From assembly GCF_030538595.1 (NCBI RefSeq), contig NZ_JAUNTS010000012.1, positions 49,107 through 113,106 on the forward strand: DNA of 64,000 nucleotides. Direction: 5' to 3'. The translations under genes and the position numbers were made by a program. Position 1 is the stretch's first letter. The number at the start of each line of letters is the position of its first letter. Origin of the DNA: Kocuria sp. Its GTDB lineage: Bacteria > Actinomycetota > Actinomycetes > Actinomycetales > Micrococcaceae. Positions 49,455 to 57,721 of the stretch are shown here, one piece after another. The notes beneath the pieces were generated by a model. It was not told the origin of the DNA, did no database searches, and was given only the letters and a program-made list of their open reading frames with translations.

Positions 49455-50288
49455 ATGGAAGCGCCGCGTACGCAACGACTGATCGGGACAAACACCTGGT
49501 TGACGGACATGGACGGTGTCCTGGTCCGTGAAGAAGCCATGATTCCCGGGGCCTCCCGGCTACTGGAGTTGTGGCGGGAGCGGGGCCAGCGATTCCTGGT
49601 CCTGACCAACAATTCCATGTATACGCCCCGTGACCTCTCTGCTCGATTGGCTCGCTCCGGTTTGGAGGTCCGGGAAAGTGAATTGTGGACTTCCGCACTG
49701 GCCACGGCCGAGTTCCTGCGGGAGCAGGCTGCCGGCCACCGGGCCTACGTGATTGGGGAGGCTGGTTTGACCACCGCCATGCACGAGGCCGGGTTTGTGC
49801 TCACAGACACCGACTGTGACTACGTGGTCTTGGGTGAGACCCGCACCTACTCCTTTGAGGCCATCACCAAGGCCATTCGATTGATCGACGGCGGAGCGCG
49901 CTTTATTGCCACCAATCCAGACACCACGGGGCCGTCTCCGGAGGGCCCTCTGCCCGCCACCGGCGCAGTTGCAGCCATGATCTCCGCGGCCACCAAAACC
50001 AACAAGCAGCCCTACATTGTGGGCAAGCCCAACCCCATGATGTTCCGGTCGGCACTGAATCGGATCAAAGCGCATTCGGAAACCACGGCCATGCTGGGGG
50101 ACCGCATGGACACGGACATCATTGCCGGAATGGAGGCGGGTCTGTCCACGCTGCTGGTGCTCAGCGGTGTGACCAAGCGGGAGCAGGTGGAGCAATATCC
50201 CTTCCGGCCCACGGCCGTCATGGAATCTGTGCAGGACTTGGTCAATCTGCTGGACACCCCCGGACCGGACGGCTCCACCAGCGGATGA
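49455..50288 (+). CDS. HAD-IIA family phosphatase (NagD-like)
   Basis: A 277-residue HAD phosphatase: TWLTDMDGVLVREEAMIPGA (nucleophile DxD motif, here DMD), FLVLTNNSMYTPRDLSARLA (motif II), and GKPNPMMF (Lys motif) with AMLGDRMDTDIIAGMEAG (motif IV, DxxxD). The cap domain between motifs II and III is of the C2 (IIA) type. NagD-type enzymes dephosphorylate nucleotides or sugar phosphates; substrate open. The start is the ATG at 49455 with GGAGG nine bases upstream. Confidence 0.94.
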   Translation: MEAPRTQRLIGTNTWLTDMDGVLVREEAMIPGASRLLELWRERGQRFLVLTNNSMYTPRDLSARLARSGLEVRESELWTSALATAEFLREQAAGHRAYVIGEAGLTTAMHEAGFVLTDTDCDYVVLGETRTYSFEAITKAIRLIDGGARFIATNPDTTGPSPEGPLPATGAVAAMISAATKTNKQPYIVGKPNPMMFRSALNRIKAHSETTAMLGDRMDTDIIAGMEAGLSTLLVLSGVTKREQVEQYPFRPTAVMESVQDLVNLLDTPGPDGSTSG

Positions 50289-50383
50289 CTGGATGTGTGG
50301 TCATACCGCAGGATGAGGGGCGTGGCACAAGATAGGACTTCTGGTGGATGTGCCGTGGACAAGGGTCTTCATAGCCTGAAGGC

Positions 50384-51334
50384 ATGGTCATCACCTCAAT
50401 CATCCTGGCCCTGCTGGCGGCTGTTGGGCTGGCTGTGGGCACTCATCTACAGCACCACGCAGTCCGTACCGGGTCATCTGCGGACACCAAGCCCCTTGTG
50501 TTGCGGCCGCTGTGGCTGGTGGGGCTGACCTTGCTGGGCCTGGAAACGGTGCTCAACATTGCGGCGCTGGGGCTTGGACCGGTGGCCCTGGTTCAGCCCG
50601 TCGGAGCGGTGTCACTGGTGGTGGCTATTGCGATCAGCATGAAAGTTCTGCGCCTGCGGATGACGTGGCCGATGGCCGGCAGCATGGTGTTGACCCTGGG
50701 TGGAGTGGCCGGTTTTGTGGCTGTCTCGGCTCATAACTCCCAGACTGCGTCCCTGGTCCCGGGCACCTTGACCTGGTTGAACGGACTGCTGATCCTTTTC
50801 AGCCTGGTGGGTGCCGTGCTGGCGGCAACCGGCGCCAGCCACCTGGTGTTGGTAGCTCTGGCTGGGCTGACATTTGGCACCGTGGCTGCTTCAGTGCACG
50901 TGGTGGCGTCCAGCGTGATGGGCGCGATCAACAGTGGTGGAGGATTGGCCTCTGCCTTTGACCTGGTGCTGCATGGAATGCTGCTCACGGTCATTGCCAT
51001 CGTGCTGGCCTCAGCCGTGGGGATCTGGGTGGTTCAGGCCGCTTACGCCTCCGGCCCACCGGAAACCGTGCTTGCCGGATTGACTGTTGTGGACCCCATG
51101 ATGGCTGTATTCATCGGAGCTGTTGTGCTCGGAGAGTACGGAAACCTCAGTGCAGCGGCACTGACTGGGCTGCTGCTCACCGGCGCCGCTGCCGTGGTGG
51201 GAGTGGTGCTCTTGGCACGATCCCACCCGGGCCTGGGAAACGCCCCAACGCAGACGACGACGCCGCGTGCTGAGCGTCCGGCGGCGTTACCCCGCCGGAG
51301 CAGTCAGCTTCAAATGAGCGTGCCGTCCAGGTAA
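50384..51334 (+). CDS. DMT/NIPA-like multi-helix transporter
   Basis: A 316-residue membrane protein with nine to ten helices and short loops, arranged as two five-helix repeats, as in the drug/metabolite transporter superfamily. The arrangement around VALVQPVGAVSLVVAI and GPPETVLAGLTVVDPMMAVF resembles NIPA/EamA-type transporters in which an analogous loop faces the substrate. There is a hydrophilic C-terminal tail. Substrate unknown (NIPA proteins carry Mg2+). The 3' end overlaps the convergent YchJ gene by 25 bases. Confidence 0.8.
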   Translation: MVITSIILALLAAVGLAVGTHLQHHAVRTGSSADTKPLVLRPLWLVGLTLLGLETVLNIAALGLGPVALVQPVGAVSLVVAIAISMKVLRLRMTWPMAGSMVLTLGGVAGFVAVSAHNSQTASLVPGTLTWLNGLLILFSLVGAVLAATGASHLVLVALAGLTFGTVAASVHVVASSVMGAINSGGGLASAFDLVLHGMLLTVIAIVLASAVGIWVVQAAYASGPPETVLAGLTVVDPMMAVFIGAVVLGEYGNLSAAALTGLLLTGAAAVVGVVLLARSHPGLGNAPTQTTTPRAERPAALPRRSSQLQMSVPSR

Positions 51335-51762
51335 AACCACTGACCATCGTGACGGCGGAAGCGGGAGTTCTCTCTTTGAGTTCCGCGCGGGGCCTGGCTA
51401 CCGGGGACTGGTTTGTAATGCGCGGTGAAATCCACCGTTCCCCAGTCCTCGAACGGTCCACCGCCGGTGGTGCCGTTGATGTCCAGGCGGTACCAGCGCA
51501 GGTCAGGGTCCAAATCCACGGAATCTGGCCGGGTGGAGGGGTCCCAGGTGCGCAATAGATGCGCCTCATCCCCGACTGCAAAAGCGCTGAACCGCGAGCG
51601 CATCAAGGTCTCTGCAGTGGGTGCGGCTTTGCCGTGGTGGAACGGGCGGCAGCAGTTGCCGTAGGTATCCCCGGAGCCACACGGGCAGCGGGTGTCAGCA
51701 TCCAGTGCTGCGCTTCTCTGCGCGGTGGTTTGGGGCATGGGGTTGGTGGTGGAGACAGTCAT
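51310..51762 (-). CDS. YchJ-family protein (SEC-C motif)
   Basis: A 150-residue protein beginning near the SEC-C zinc motif: TRCPCGSGDTYGNCCRPFH (CxC-x8-CC), followed by the NTF2-like domain with APTAETLMRSRFSAFAVGDE, LRTWDPSTRPDSV and VDFTAHYKP, the family hallmarks. The role is unknown; the motif can bind zinc and may contact SecA-like partners. MTVSTTN (51762) was chosen as start; the frame is open further, but the added residues are not conserved. Convergent with and overlapping the DMT gene. Confidence 0.9.
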   Translation of the reverse strand: MTVSTTNPMPQTTAQRSAALDADTRCPCGSGDTYGNCCRPFHHGKAAPTAETLMRSRFSAFAVGDEAHLLRTWDPSTRPDSVDLDPDLRWYRLDINGTTGGGPFEDWGTVDFTAHYKPVPGSQAPRGTQRENSRFRRHDGQWFYLDGTLI

Positions 51763-51885
51763 AGCGGTGTGTACTGTTCCATAATCACCGCCAACTCGCT
51801 GTGAGGTGGCTGACGTCGGCAGCACGCTCACTGGTGAACTCCCGGGGCGGAGCAGGTTTGGGATGCACGCCAGTGGGAACGCCAC

Positions 51886-52443
51886 TCAGGGCTGGAGCAG
51901 TACTGAGTTCCACCTGCCGTTGAGCTGGTCAAAACGTAGGCGATTGTGCAGTTCGTCGTCGTTTCCGGCCCAAAACTCCACAGCGGTCGGCTTCAGAACG
52001 TAACCCACCTGGGTGGCGGGACGCGGCAAGTTGGAACCGTGGGCGGCCAGCGCTTCCACGTGGCGGTGCAAATCACCGGCGTCCAGTAGTGGAGCACTCT
52101 GTTCGGAGCCCACCGCAACCGCCTTGGCCCGGGGCGAACGCTCCTGGAACAGGGCATCGGAGACTTGCGGCGTGAGGACCTCCACCGCGCCGGCCACGCT
52201 GATCTGGCGCTGGAGCGCTGGCCAGTGGAAATGCGCACCTGCCTGCGCGTTCCGAGCCAATTCAACGCCTTTGCGGCTCATTGCCGAGCTGACAAAAACC
52301 AGACCGTTCGTGCTGAAATCACGCAGGATCACCACGCGCTGGGACGGCAGCCCCGTGGGAGCCACAGTGGCCAGAACCATGGCGCGTGGACCTGGCACCT
52401 CCCGCTCTTGAGCCTGCCGGAACCACGCCGCGAACAACTCCAT
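51886..52443 (-). CDS. pdxH: Pyridoxamine 5'-phosphate oxidase
   Basis: A 185-residue (visible) flavin enzyme oxidising PNP or PMP to pyridoxal phosphate. Markers are AMVLATVAPTGLPSQRVVIL, GLVFVSSAMSRKGVELARN (FMN-binding), AHFHWPALQRQISVAGAVEV, and the C-terminal VEFWAGNDDELHNRLRF with NGRWNSVLLQP. The annotated ATG lacks the usual N-terminal 25-30 residues. The frame stays open upstream, and the residues before it (PADP) continue the family's DP-x-LF opening, but only CTG or GTG-free codons are available before a stop, so a CTG start at about 52497 or an upstream frameshift are possible. Confidence 0.88.
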   Translation of the reverse strand: MELFAAWFRQAQEREVPGPRAMVLATVAPTGLPSQRVVILRDFSTNGLVFVSSAMSRKGVELARNAQAGAHFHWPALQRQISVAGAVEVLTPQVSDALFQERSPRAKAVAVGSEQSAPLLDAGDLHRHVEALAAHGSNLPRPATQVGYVLKPTAVEFWAGNDDELHNRLRFDQLNGRWNSVLLQP

Positions 52444-52699
52444 GGGATCGGCGGGTGCTGGGGCGTGGGGCCACGTGGGGCCAGGCAGGGGATCCAGTCA
52501 TCAGTGTCTCCATCAGTTCGGTGAGGTATCAGCTGTCTGCTTGATGGGTGCTGCACGGCAGGAGTTCGCCCGCACCGGCGTCGAACATTGCGAGAGTCTG
52601 TACGCCGTGGTCCTGGTGAGGTTGTGGCCAGAACCGCAACTGTGTCCGACTGTTACGGCGAACGTGACCCTGCGGGTACCCACAGCGTTCACTGGAACG

Positions 52700-54397
52700 A
52701 TGACATCCTCCACACCGGCGCGTCCTGCTCGCACGCGCAAACCCAAGCCCGAGGGGCAGTGGAAAGTAGACGGCCCAGCGCCGCTGAATCACAACGAAGA
52801 ATTCAAGGCCGAGGACGATGGTTTTCACGTCCGTGCTCGGATAGAGCAAAAGTACTCCAAGGAGGGTTTTGCCTCCATTGACGGCGATGACCTGCACGGT
52901 CGTTTCCGGTGGTGGGGTCTCTACACGCAGCGCAAGCCAGGGGTGGACGGCGGAAAAACAGGTTCGCTCAGCGACTCCGAAATTGAAGATGAGTACTTCA
53001 TGATGCGGGTACGCCTGGATGGTGGCACGCTCACTTTGCGGCAGCTGAAAGTTCTTGCTGAGATTTCCACCGAGTTTGCGCGCGGCACGGCAGATGTCAC
53101 GGACCGTCAGAACATCCAATACCACTGGATTCGGATTGAGGACGTTCCGGAGATTTGGCGGCGCCTGGAGGAAGCAGGCATGGACACGGTCTCCGCCTGC
53201 GGTGATGTTCCACGCGTGATCCTGGGTTCGCCCGTGGCGGGGGTGGCTGTGGATGAAATCATTGATCCCACACCCGCGTTGGACGCTCTCAAAACAGAGG
53301 TCCGCAAGCTGGAGTTCTCCAACTTGCCCCGCAAGTACAAGACCGCGATCACCGGGCACCCGTCCTTGGACGTGGTGCATGAGATCAACGACTGCTCCTT
53401 TGTGGGCGTTGATCACACTGAGTTTGGTCCCGGTTTTGACCTGTGGATCGGTGGGGCACTTTCCGTGCAACCGTTCCTGGGCAAGCGCCTGGGTGTTTTC
53501 GTGCGTGAAGACCAGGTGGTGGACGTCTGGCGCGGTGTCACCGGGATTTTCCGTGACTACGGATACCGCCGCCTGCGTAACCGCGCTCGCCTGAAGTTCC
53601 TGGTCCGGGACTGGGGCGTGGAGAAGTTCCGCAAGGTGCTCCAGGACGAATATCTGGGCTATGAACTTGAGGATGGTCCGGCGCCGCAAGAACCCGGAAC
53701 TCCGGGGGACCACATTGGCGTCCACAAACAGAAGGACGGCAAGAACTTTATTGGGGTGGCCCCGCGTGCCGGCCGCGTGCCCGGCAAGATGCTGCACCAA
53801 CTTGCTGAGGTCATGCAGCGTTTTGGATCGGACAGAGTTCGCACCACCCCCTACCAGAAGCTGCTGATCCTGGACATTGACGACGCCGATGTTGATGCCG
53901 CAGTGGCTGCCCTGGAAGCCATTGATCTACCCGCCAAGCCCGGTGCCTTCCGGCGAGCCACCGTGGCTTGCACAGGCATTGAGTTCTGCAAACTGGCCAT
54001 CGTGGAAACCAAGCAGGTGGCTTCGGATGTGATGGATGACCTGGACCGTAGGCTGGAAGATGTCACCCTGCCCGCCCCCATCAGCCTGCACATCAACGGT
54101 TGCCCCAATTCCTGCGCCCGGTTCCAGGCCGCAGACATCGGTCTGAAGGGCCAGCTGCTTCCCACGGAGGACGGCGGCCAGAAGCCGGGATACCAGGTTC
54201 ACTTGGGTGGCGGATTCGCCAGCGTGGAACGTGGCCTGGAAGCCAACCTGGGTCGCACGGTTCGGGGACTAAAGGTGTTCCAAGATGAGTTGCCTGATTA
54301 CGTGGAGAATTTGACCCGGCGCTACTTGGCCCAGCGTGAATCTGATGAAAGCTTCGCTGCGTGGGCCATCCGCGCGGAGGAGGACGACCTGAAATGA
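52700..54397 (+). CDS. Ferredoxin-dependent sulfite (or nitrite/sulfite) reductase
   Basis: A 565-residue siroheme/[4Fe-4S] enzyme reducing sulfite to sulfide with six electrons. The two ferredoxin-like half-domains are visible (DEYFMMRVRLDGGTLTLRQL, then SVQPFLGKRLGVFV, RLKFLVRDWGVEKFR). The cluster ligands are C424-x5-C430 (in ACTGIEFCKLAIVETK) and C468-x3-C472 (in NGCPNSCARFQ), the second bridging siroheme. It starts the sulfate operon and overlaps cysH by four bases. The ATG follows GGAA only; the frame is open further upstream, so the exact start is uncertain. Electrons would come from ferredoxin, perhaps via the FprA-type reductase at 60.8 kb. Confidence 0.94.
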   Translation: MTSSTPARPARTRKPKPEGQWKVDGPAPLNHNEEFKAEDDGFHVRARIEQKYSKEGFASIDGDDLHGRFRWWGLYTQRKPGVDGGKTGSLSDSEIEDEYFMMRVRLDGGTLTLRQLKVLAEISTEFARGTADVTDRQNIQYHWIRIEDVPEIWRRLEEAGMDTVSACGDVPRVILGSPVAGVAVDEIIDPTPALDALKTEVRKLEFSNLPRKYKTAITGHPSLDVVHEINDCSFVGVDHTEFGPGFDLWIGGALSVQPFLGKRLGVFVREDQVVDVWRGVTGIFRDYGYRRLRNRARLKFLVRDWGVEKFRKVLQDEYLGYELEDGPAPQEPGTPGDHIGVHKQKDGKNFIGVAPRAGRVPGKMLHQLAEVMQRFGSDRVRTTPYQKLLILDIDDADVDAAVAALEAIDLPAKPGAFRRATVACTGIEFCKLAIVETKQVASDVMDDLDRRLEDVTLPAPISLHINGCPNSCARFQAADIGLKGQLLPTEDGGQKPGYQVHLGGGFASVERGLEANLGRTVRGLKVFQDELPDYVENLTRRYLAQRESDESFAAWAIRAEEDDLK

Positions 54398-55155
54398 CAA
54401 CCAACATCACGGAAGCACCAGCTCGCGGCGAGGAAGAGCTGCGGGAACTGGCCATTGCTGGCGCGCGGGAACTCGGCGCAGAACTGAGCGTGGAAGGCAC
54501 CGTGCCCACTGCCGGTGAAGCAGACCACGTGGCAGCCATCCGGTGGGTGGCTGATAACTTCCCCCAGGCGCGTGTGGCAGTGGCTTGCTCCATGGCAGAT
54601 GCCGTGCTGCCGGCACTGGTGGCGGATCAGATCCCCGGCGTGGATGTGCTGTTCTTGGAGACCGGCTACCACTTCCCGGAAACGGAGGGCACCAAGGAAG
54701 CCGTCAAGTTCATGTTGGACGTCAACGTGGTGGACGTGCTGCCCAAGCTCACCGTGGCCGAACAGGACAGCCGGCACGGCAAGGATTTGTTTTCCACGGA
54801 CCCCACAGCCTGCTGCCGGATGCGCAAGGTGGAGCCCTTGGCAGAAGCTCTCACCGGGTACGACGTGTGGTTCACCGGCGTGCGCCGTGATGAATCCCCC
54901 ACCCGCACCAACGCACCCATGGTGACCTTTGACGAGACCCACAAGATCGTCAAGGTCAATCCCATGGTGCGCTGGTCCTTGGATGAACTGACCGATTACA
55001 GCAATATCCACGGCCTGCCCGTGAACCCGCTGCTTTCGGACGGCTACCTCTCCATCGGTTGCGCACCCTGCACGCGTCGTGTGGCCCCGGGGGAAGACCC
55101 CCGCGCCGGCCGCTGGTCCGGCACCGACAAGATCGAGTGCGGCATCCACCTGTAA
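54394..55155 (+). CDS. cysH: Adenylyl-sulfate (APS) reductase
   Basis: A 253-residue reductase of the [4Fe-4S] APS type. Cluster ligands: adjacent C140-C141 in PTACCRMRKVEP and C223-x2-C226 in GCAPCTRRV. The catalytic Cys is in the C-terminal KIECGIHL. The P-loop-like N-type ATP pyrophosphatase fold is seen in RVAVACSMADAVLPALVADQ and VLFLETGYHFPET. The CC...CxxC pattern means it uses APS directly, consistent with no cysC or PAPS step in the cluster. It overlaps the sulfite reductase gene (ATGA). Electron donor is usually thioredoxin. Confidence 0.96.
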   Translation: MTTNITEAPARGEEELRELAIAGARELGAELSVEGTVPTAGEADHVAAIRWVADNFPQARVAVACSMADAVLPALVADQIPGVDVLFLETGYHFPETEGTKEAVKFMLDVNVVDVLPKLTVAEQDSRHGKDLFSTDPTACCRMRKVEPLAEALTGYDVWFTGVRRDESPTRTNAPMVTFDETHKIVKVNPMVRWSLDELTDYSNIHGLPVNPLLSDGYLSIGCAPCTRRVAPGEDPRAGRWSGTDKIECGIHL

Positions 55156-55268
55156 TCCATTCCGCGGCGCCTCACCCACCACGTGCGGCGGCGTCGTCGA
55201 AATCCCACTTGCCCCATGGGCTTGCCCTGAATCCAGGGTGCCCGTCACGGAAGCCAGGAGTAATCCCC

Positions 55269-56228
55269 ATGACCCAAGTTCCGCAGGACGCTGAGCCGCA
55301 GGCCGAGCCCCACGCCGTGGCGCAGCAGGCCACGGGTGAGCAGTCCGCGTTGGATGCGTTGGAGTCGGAGTCCATCCACATCATCCGGGAGGTGGTGGCG
55401 GAGTTCGACCGCCCGGCCATGCTGTTCTCCGGTGGCAAGGATTCCGTGGTGATGCTGCACCTGGCCGCCAAAGCGTTTTGGCCCGCGGCTATCCCATTCC
55501 CCGTGCTGCACGTGGACACGGGTCACAACTTCCCGGAAGTTCTGGATTTCCGCGACCGCACCGTGCAACGGCTGGGCTTGCGCCTGGAGGTTGCTTCCGT
55601 TCAGGACTACATCGACGACGGCCGCCTCACCGAGCGCGCCGACGGCACCCGTAACCCGCTCCAGACGGTTCCCCTGCTCGATGCCATTGAGACCAACAAG
55701 TTCGACGCCGTATTTGGCGGCGGGCGTCGGGATGAGGACAAGGCCCGGGCCAAAGAACGCATCCTGTCCCTGCGCGACGAGTTCGGCCAGTGGGATCCGC
55801 GTAATCAGCGCCCGGAGCTGTGGAACCTTTACAACGGGCGGCACACTGCCGGGCAGCACGTGCGGGCGTTCCCCATTTCCAACTGGACCGAGTTGGACAT
55901 CTGGCGCTACATAGAACGCGAGAACATTGAGTTGCCGCCCATCTACTTTGCCCACGAACGTGATGTGTTCCGCCGGGACGGTATGTGGGTTGCGGTGACC
56001 CCGGTGTCCCAGCCCAAGGACTCGGAACCCGTGGAAATCCACACAGTGCGCTACCGCACCGTGGGGGACATGTCCTGCACGGGTGCGGTGCTCTCCGATT
56101 CGGAAACGGTCTCCGATGTGGTGGCCGAGGTGGCGGTGTCCACGCTGACCGAACGCGGCGCCACCCGTGCCGATGACCGACTGTCCGAAGCCGCCATGGA
56201 GGATCGCAAGAAGGACGGCTACTTCTGA
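55269..56228 (+). CDS. cysD: Sulfate adenylyltransferase subunit 2
   Basis: A 319-residue ATP-sulfurylase small subunit of the PAPS-reductase-like ATP-pyrophosphatase fold: IREVVAEFDRPAMLFSGGKD with the SGGKDS P-loop, FPVLHVDTGHNFPEVLDFRD, FDAVFGGGRRDEDKARAKER, and WTELDIWRYIERENIELPPI with a C-terminal RYRTVGDMSCTG and DRLSEAAMEDRKKDGYF, all conserved in CysD. With CysN it makes APS from ATP and sulfate. AGGAG precedes the ATG. Its stop overlaps the cysN ATG by one base. The 113-bp gap from cysH is the largest in the front part of the operon and may hold a second promoter. Confidence 0.97.
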   Translation: MTQVPQDAEPQAEPHAVAQQATGEQSALDALESESIHIIREVVAEFDRPAMLFSGGKDSVVMLHLAAKAFWPAAIPFPVLHVDTGHNFPEVLDFRDRTVQRLGLRLEVASVQDYIDDGRLTERADGTRNPLQTVPLLDAIETNKFDAVFGGGRRDEDKARAKERILSLRDEFGQWDPRNQRPELWNLYNGRHTAGQHVRAFPISNWTELDIWRYIERENIELPPIYFAHERDVFRRDGMWVAVTPVSQPKDSEPVEIHTVRYRTVGDMSCTGAVLSDSETVSDVVAEVAVSTLTERGATRADDRLSEAAMEDRKKDGYF

Positions 56229-57721
56229 TGAGCAGCCCCGTTGAGCACATTCATCCAGCACGTCCAGGCGGTGTTGAGCACATCCGCATCGCAGACACCA
56301 CGCAGATCACGGAGAACCCTGTGACGGAAACCCCCACCATTGACCCCGGTTCGCTGTTTCGCTTTGCCACCGCAGGTTCAGTGGATGACGGCAAGTCCAC
56401 CCTGGTGGGCCGTTTGCTGCATGACGCCAAGGCCATCCTGGCCGACCAGTTGGAGGCCGTGACCCGGACTTCCGCTGAGCGTGGGTTCGGCGGGGGATCG
56501 GGCCAGATTGACTTGGCACTGCTGACCGATGGTTTGCGGGCGGAGCGGGAGCAGGGCATCACCATTGATGTTGCCTACCGCTACTTTGCCACCGACCGCC
56601 GCTCCTTTGTGCTGGCCGATTGCCCCGGCCACGTGCAGTACACCAAGAACACGGTCACGGGAGCTTCCACTGCGGATGCGGTGGTGCTTCTGGTGGATGC
56701 CCGTCACGGTGTGGTGGAACAGACCCGGCGGCACCTGGCCGTCACAGCTTTGTTGCGGGTGCCGCACGTGATTGTGGCCGTGAACAAGATTGACCTGGTG
56801 GACTATTCGCAGGAGATCTTTGACCAGATTTCGGCGGACATCACGCGCGTGGCTGCATCTTTGGGCGTGGTCAATCTGAAAGTGGTGCCGGTGAGCGCGC
56901 TGGAAGGGGACAACGTGGTGGAGCCCTCTCAGCACACCCCCTGGTACACCGCACAGGCTCCGGAGACTCAGGACGACGCCGCCACGCCCGGTTACGACGG
57001 CCGCCCCCTGCTGCGCATCTTGGAAGAACTGCCCACCCTGGATGAATCAGGTTCCGGGGAAGCCCGCGCTTTCCGGTTCCCGGTGCAGTTCGTGATCCGG
57101 CCCCAGGGCGGTGTGGCCCAGGGCGTGGATGCCGATGCCACCCGTGACTACCGCGGCTACGCCGGACAGATCGCCTCCGGCACGGTCAGCGTGGGGGATG
57201 AGGTGGTGGTGCTGCCCAGCGGGCGGACCACCACGGTGGAAGCCATTGACGTTGCAGGCACCGCCACCACCGTTGGGGGTGCTTTTCCGGGAGAGCAGCT
57301 GCGCAGCGCGGCCGCACCACGTTCCGTGACCTTGCGTCTGGCGGACGACCTGGATGTTGCCCGCGGTGAGTTGATTGCCGGTGCCACTCCCGCACCTCCC
57401 GAGCCGGTGCAGACCTTCACCGCACGCTTGGCCTGGCTGGGCGCACAACCCCTGCAGCCCCGCGCCCGGGTGCTGCTCAAACACGGGACTGCCACGGTGC
57501 AGGCCATGATCACTGGGATTCAGGGGCGTGTGGATCTGGAAACCATGGATCTCACGGAAGCCACCTCCCTGGAACTCAATGATCTGGGTGCGGTCACGGT
57601 ACGGACAGCCAGCCCGCTGCCCCTGGACGATTATGCGGATCTGCGCCGTACAGGTGCTTTCCTGCTGATTGATTCCCAGTCCGGCAACACTCTGGCTGCC
57701 GGACTGGTGGGGGAGTTCTGA
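56228..57721 (+). CDS. cysN: Sulfate adenylyltransferase subunit 1 (GTPase)
   Basis: A 497-residue translation-factor-like GTPase that drives APS formation by CysD. After about 40 variable residues: G1 AGSVDDGKSTLVGRLLHDAK, G2 REQGITIDVAYRYF, G3 DCPGHVQYTKN and G4 NKID, then barrels II and III of EF-Tu type (EARAFRFPVQFVIRPQ..., SGTVSVGDEVVVLPSG). There is no C-terminal APS kinase (CysC) fusion. The next gene starts one base after the stop codon, and cysD ends within its start. Confidence 0.97.
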   Translation: MSSPVEHIHPARPGGVEHIRIADTTQITENPVTETPTIDPGSLFRFATAGSVDDGKSTLVGRLLHDAKAILADQLEAVTRTSAERGFGGGSGQIDLALLTDGLRAEREQGITIDVAYRYFATDRRSFVLADCPGHVQYTKNTVTGASTADAVVLLVDARHGVVEQTRRHLAVTALLRVPHVIVAVNKIDLVDYSQEIFDQISADITRVAASLGVVNLKVVPVSALEGDNVVEPSQHTPWYTAQAPETQDDAATPGYDGRPLLRILEELPTLDESGSGEARAFRFPVQFVIRPQGGVAQGVDADATRDYRGYAGQIASGTVSVGDEVVVLPSGRTTTVEAIDVAGTATTVGGAFPGEQLRSAAAPRSVTLRLADDLDVARGELIAGATPAPPEPVQTFTARLAWLGAQPLQPRARVLLKHGTATVQAMITGIQGRVDLETMDLTEATSLELNDLGAVTVRTASPLPLDDYADLRRTGAFLLIDSQSGNTLAAGLVGEF

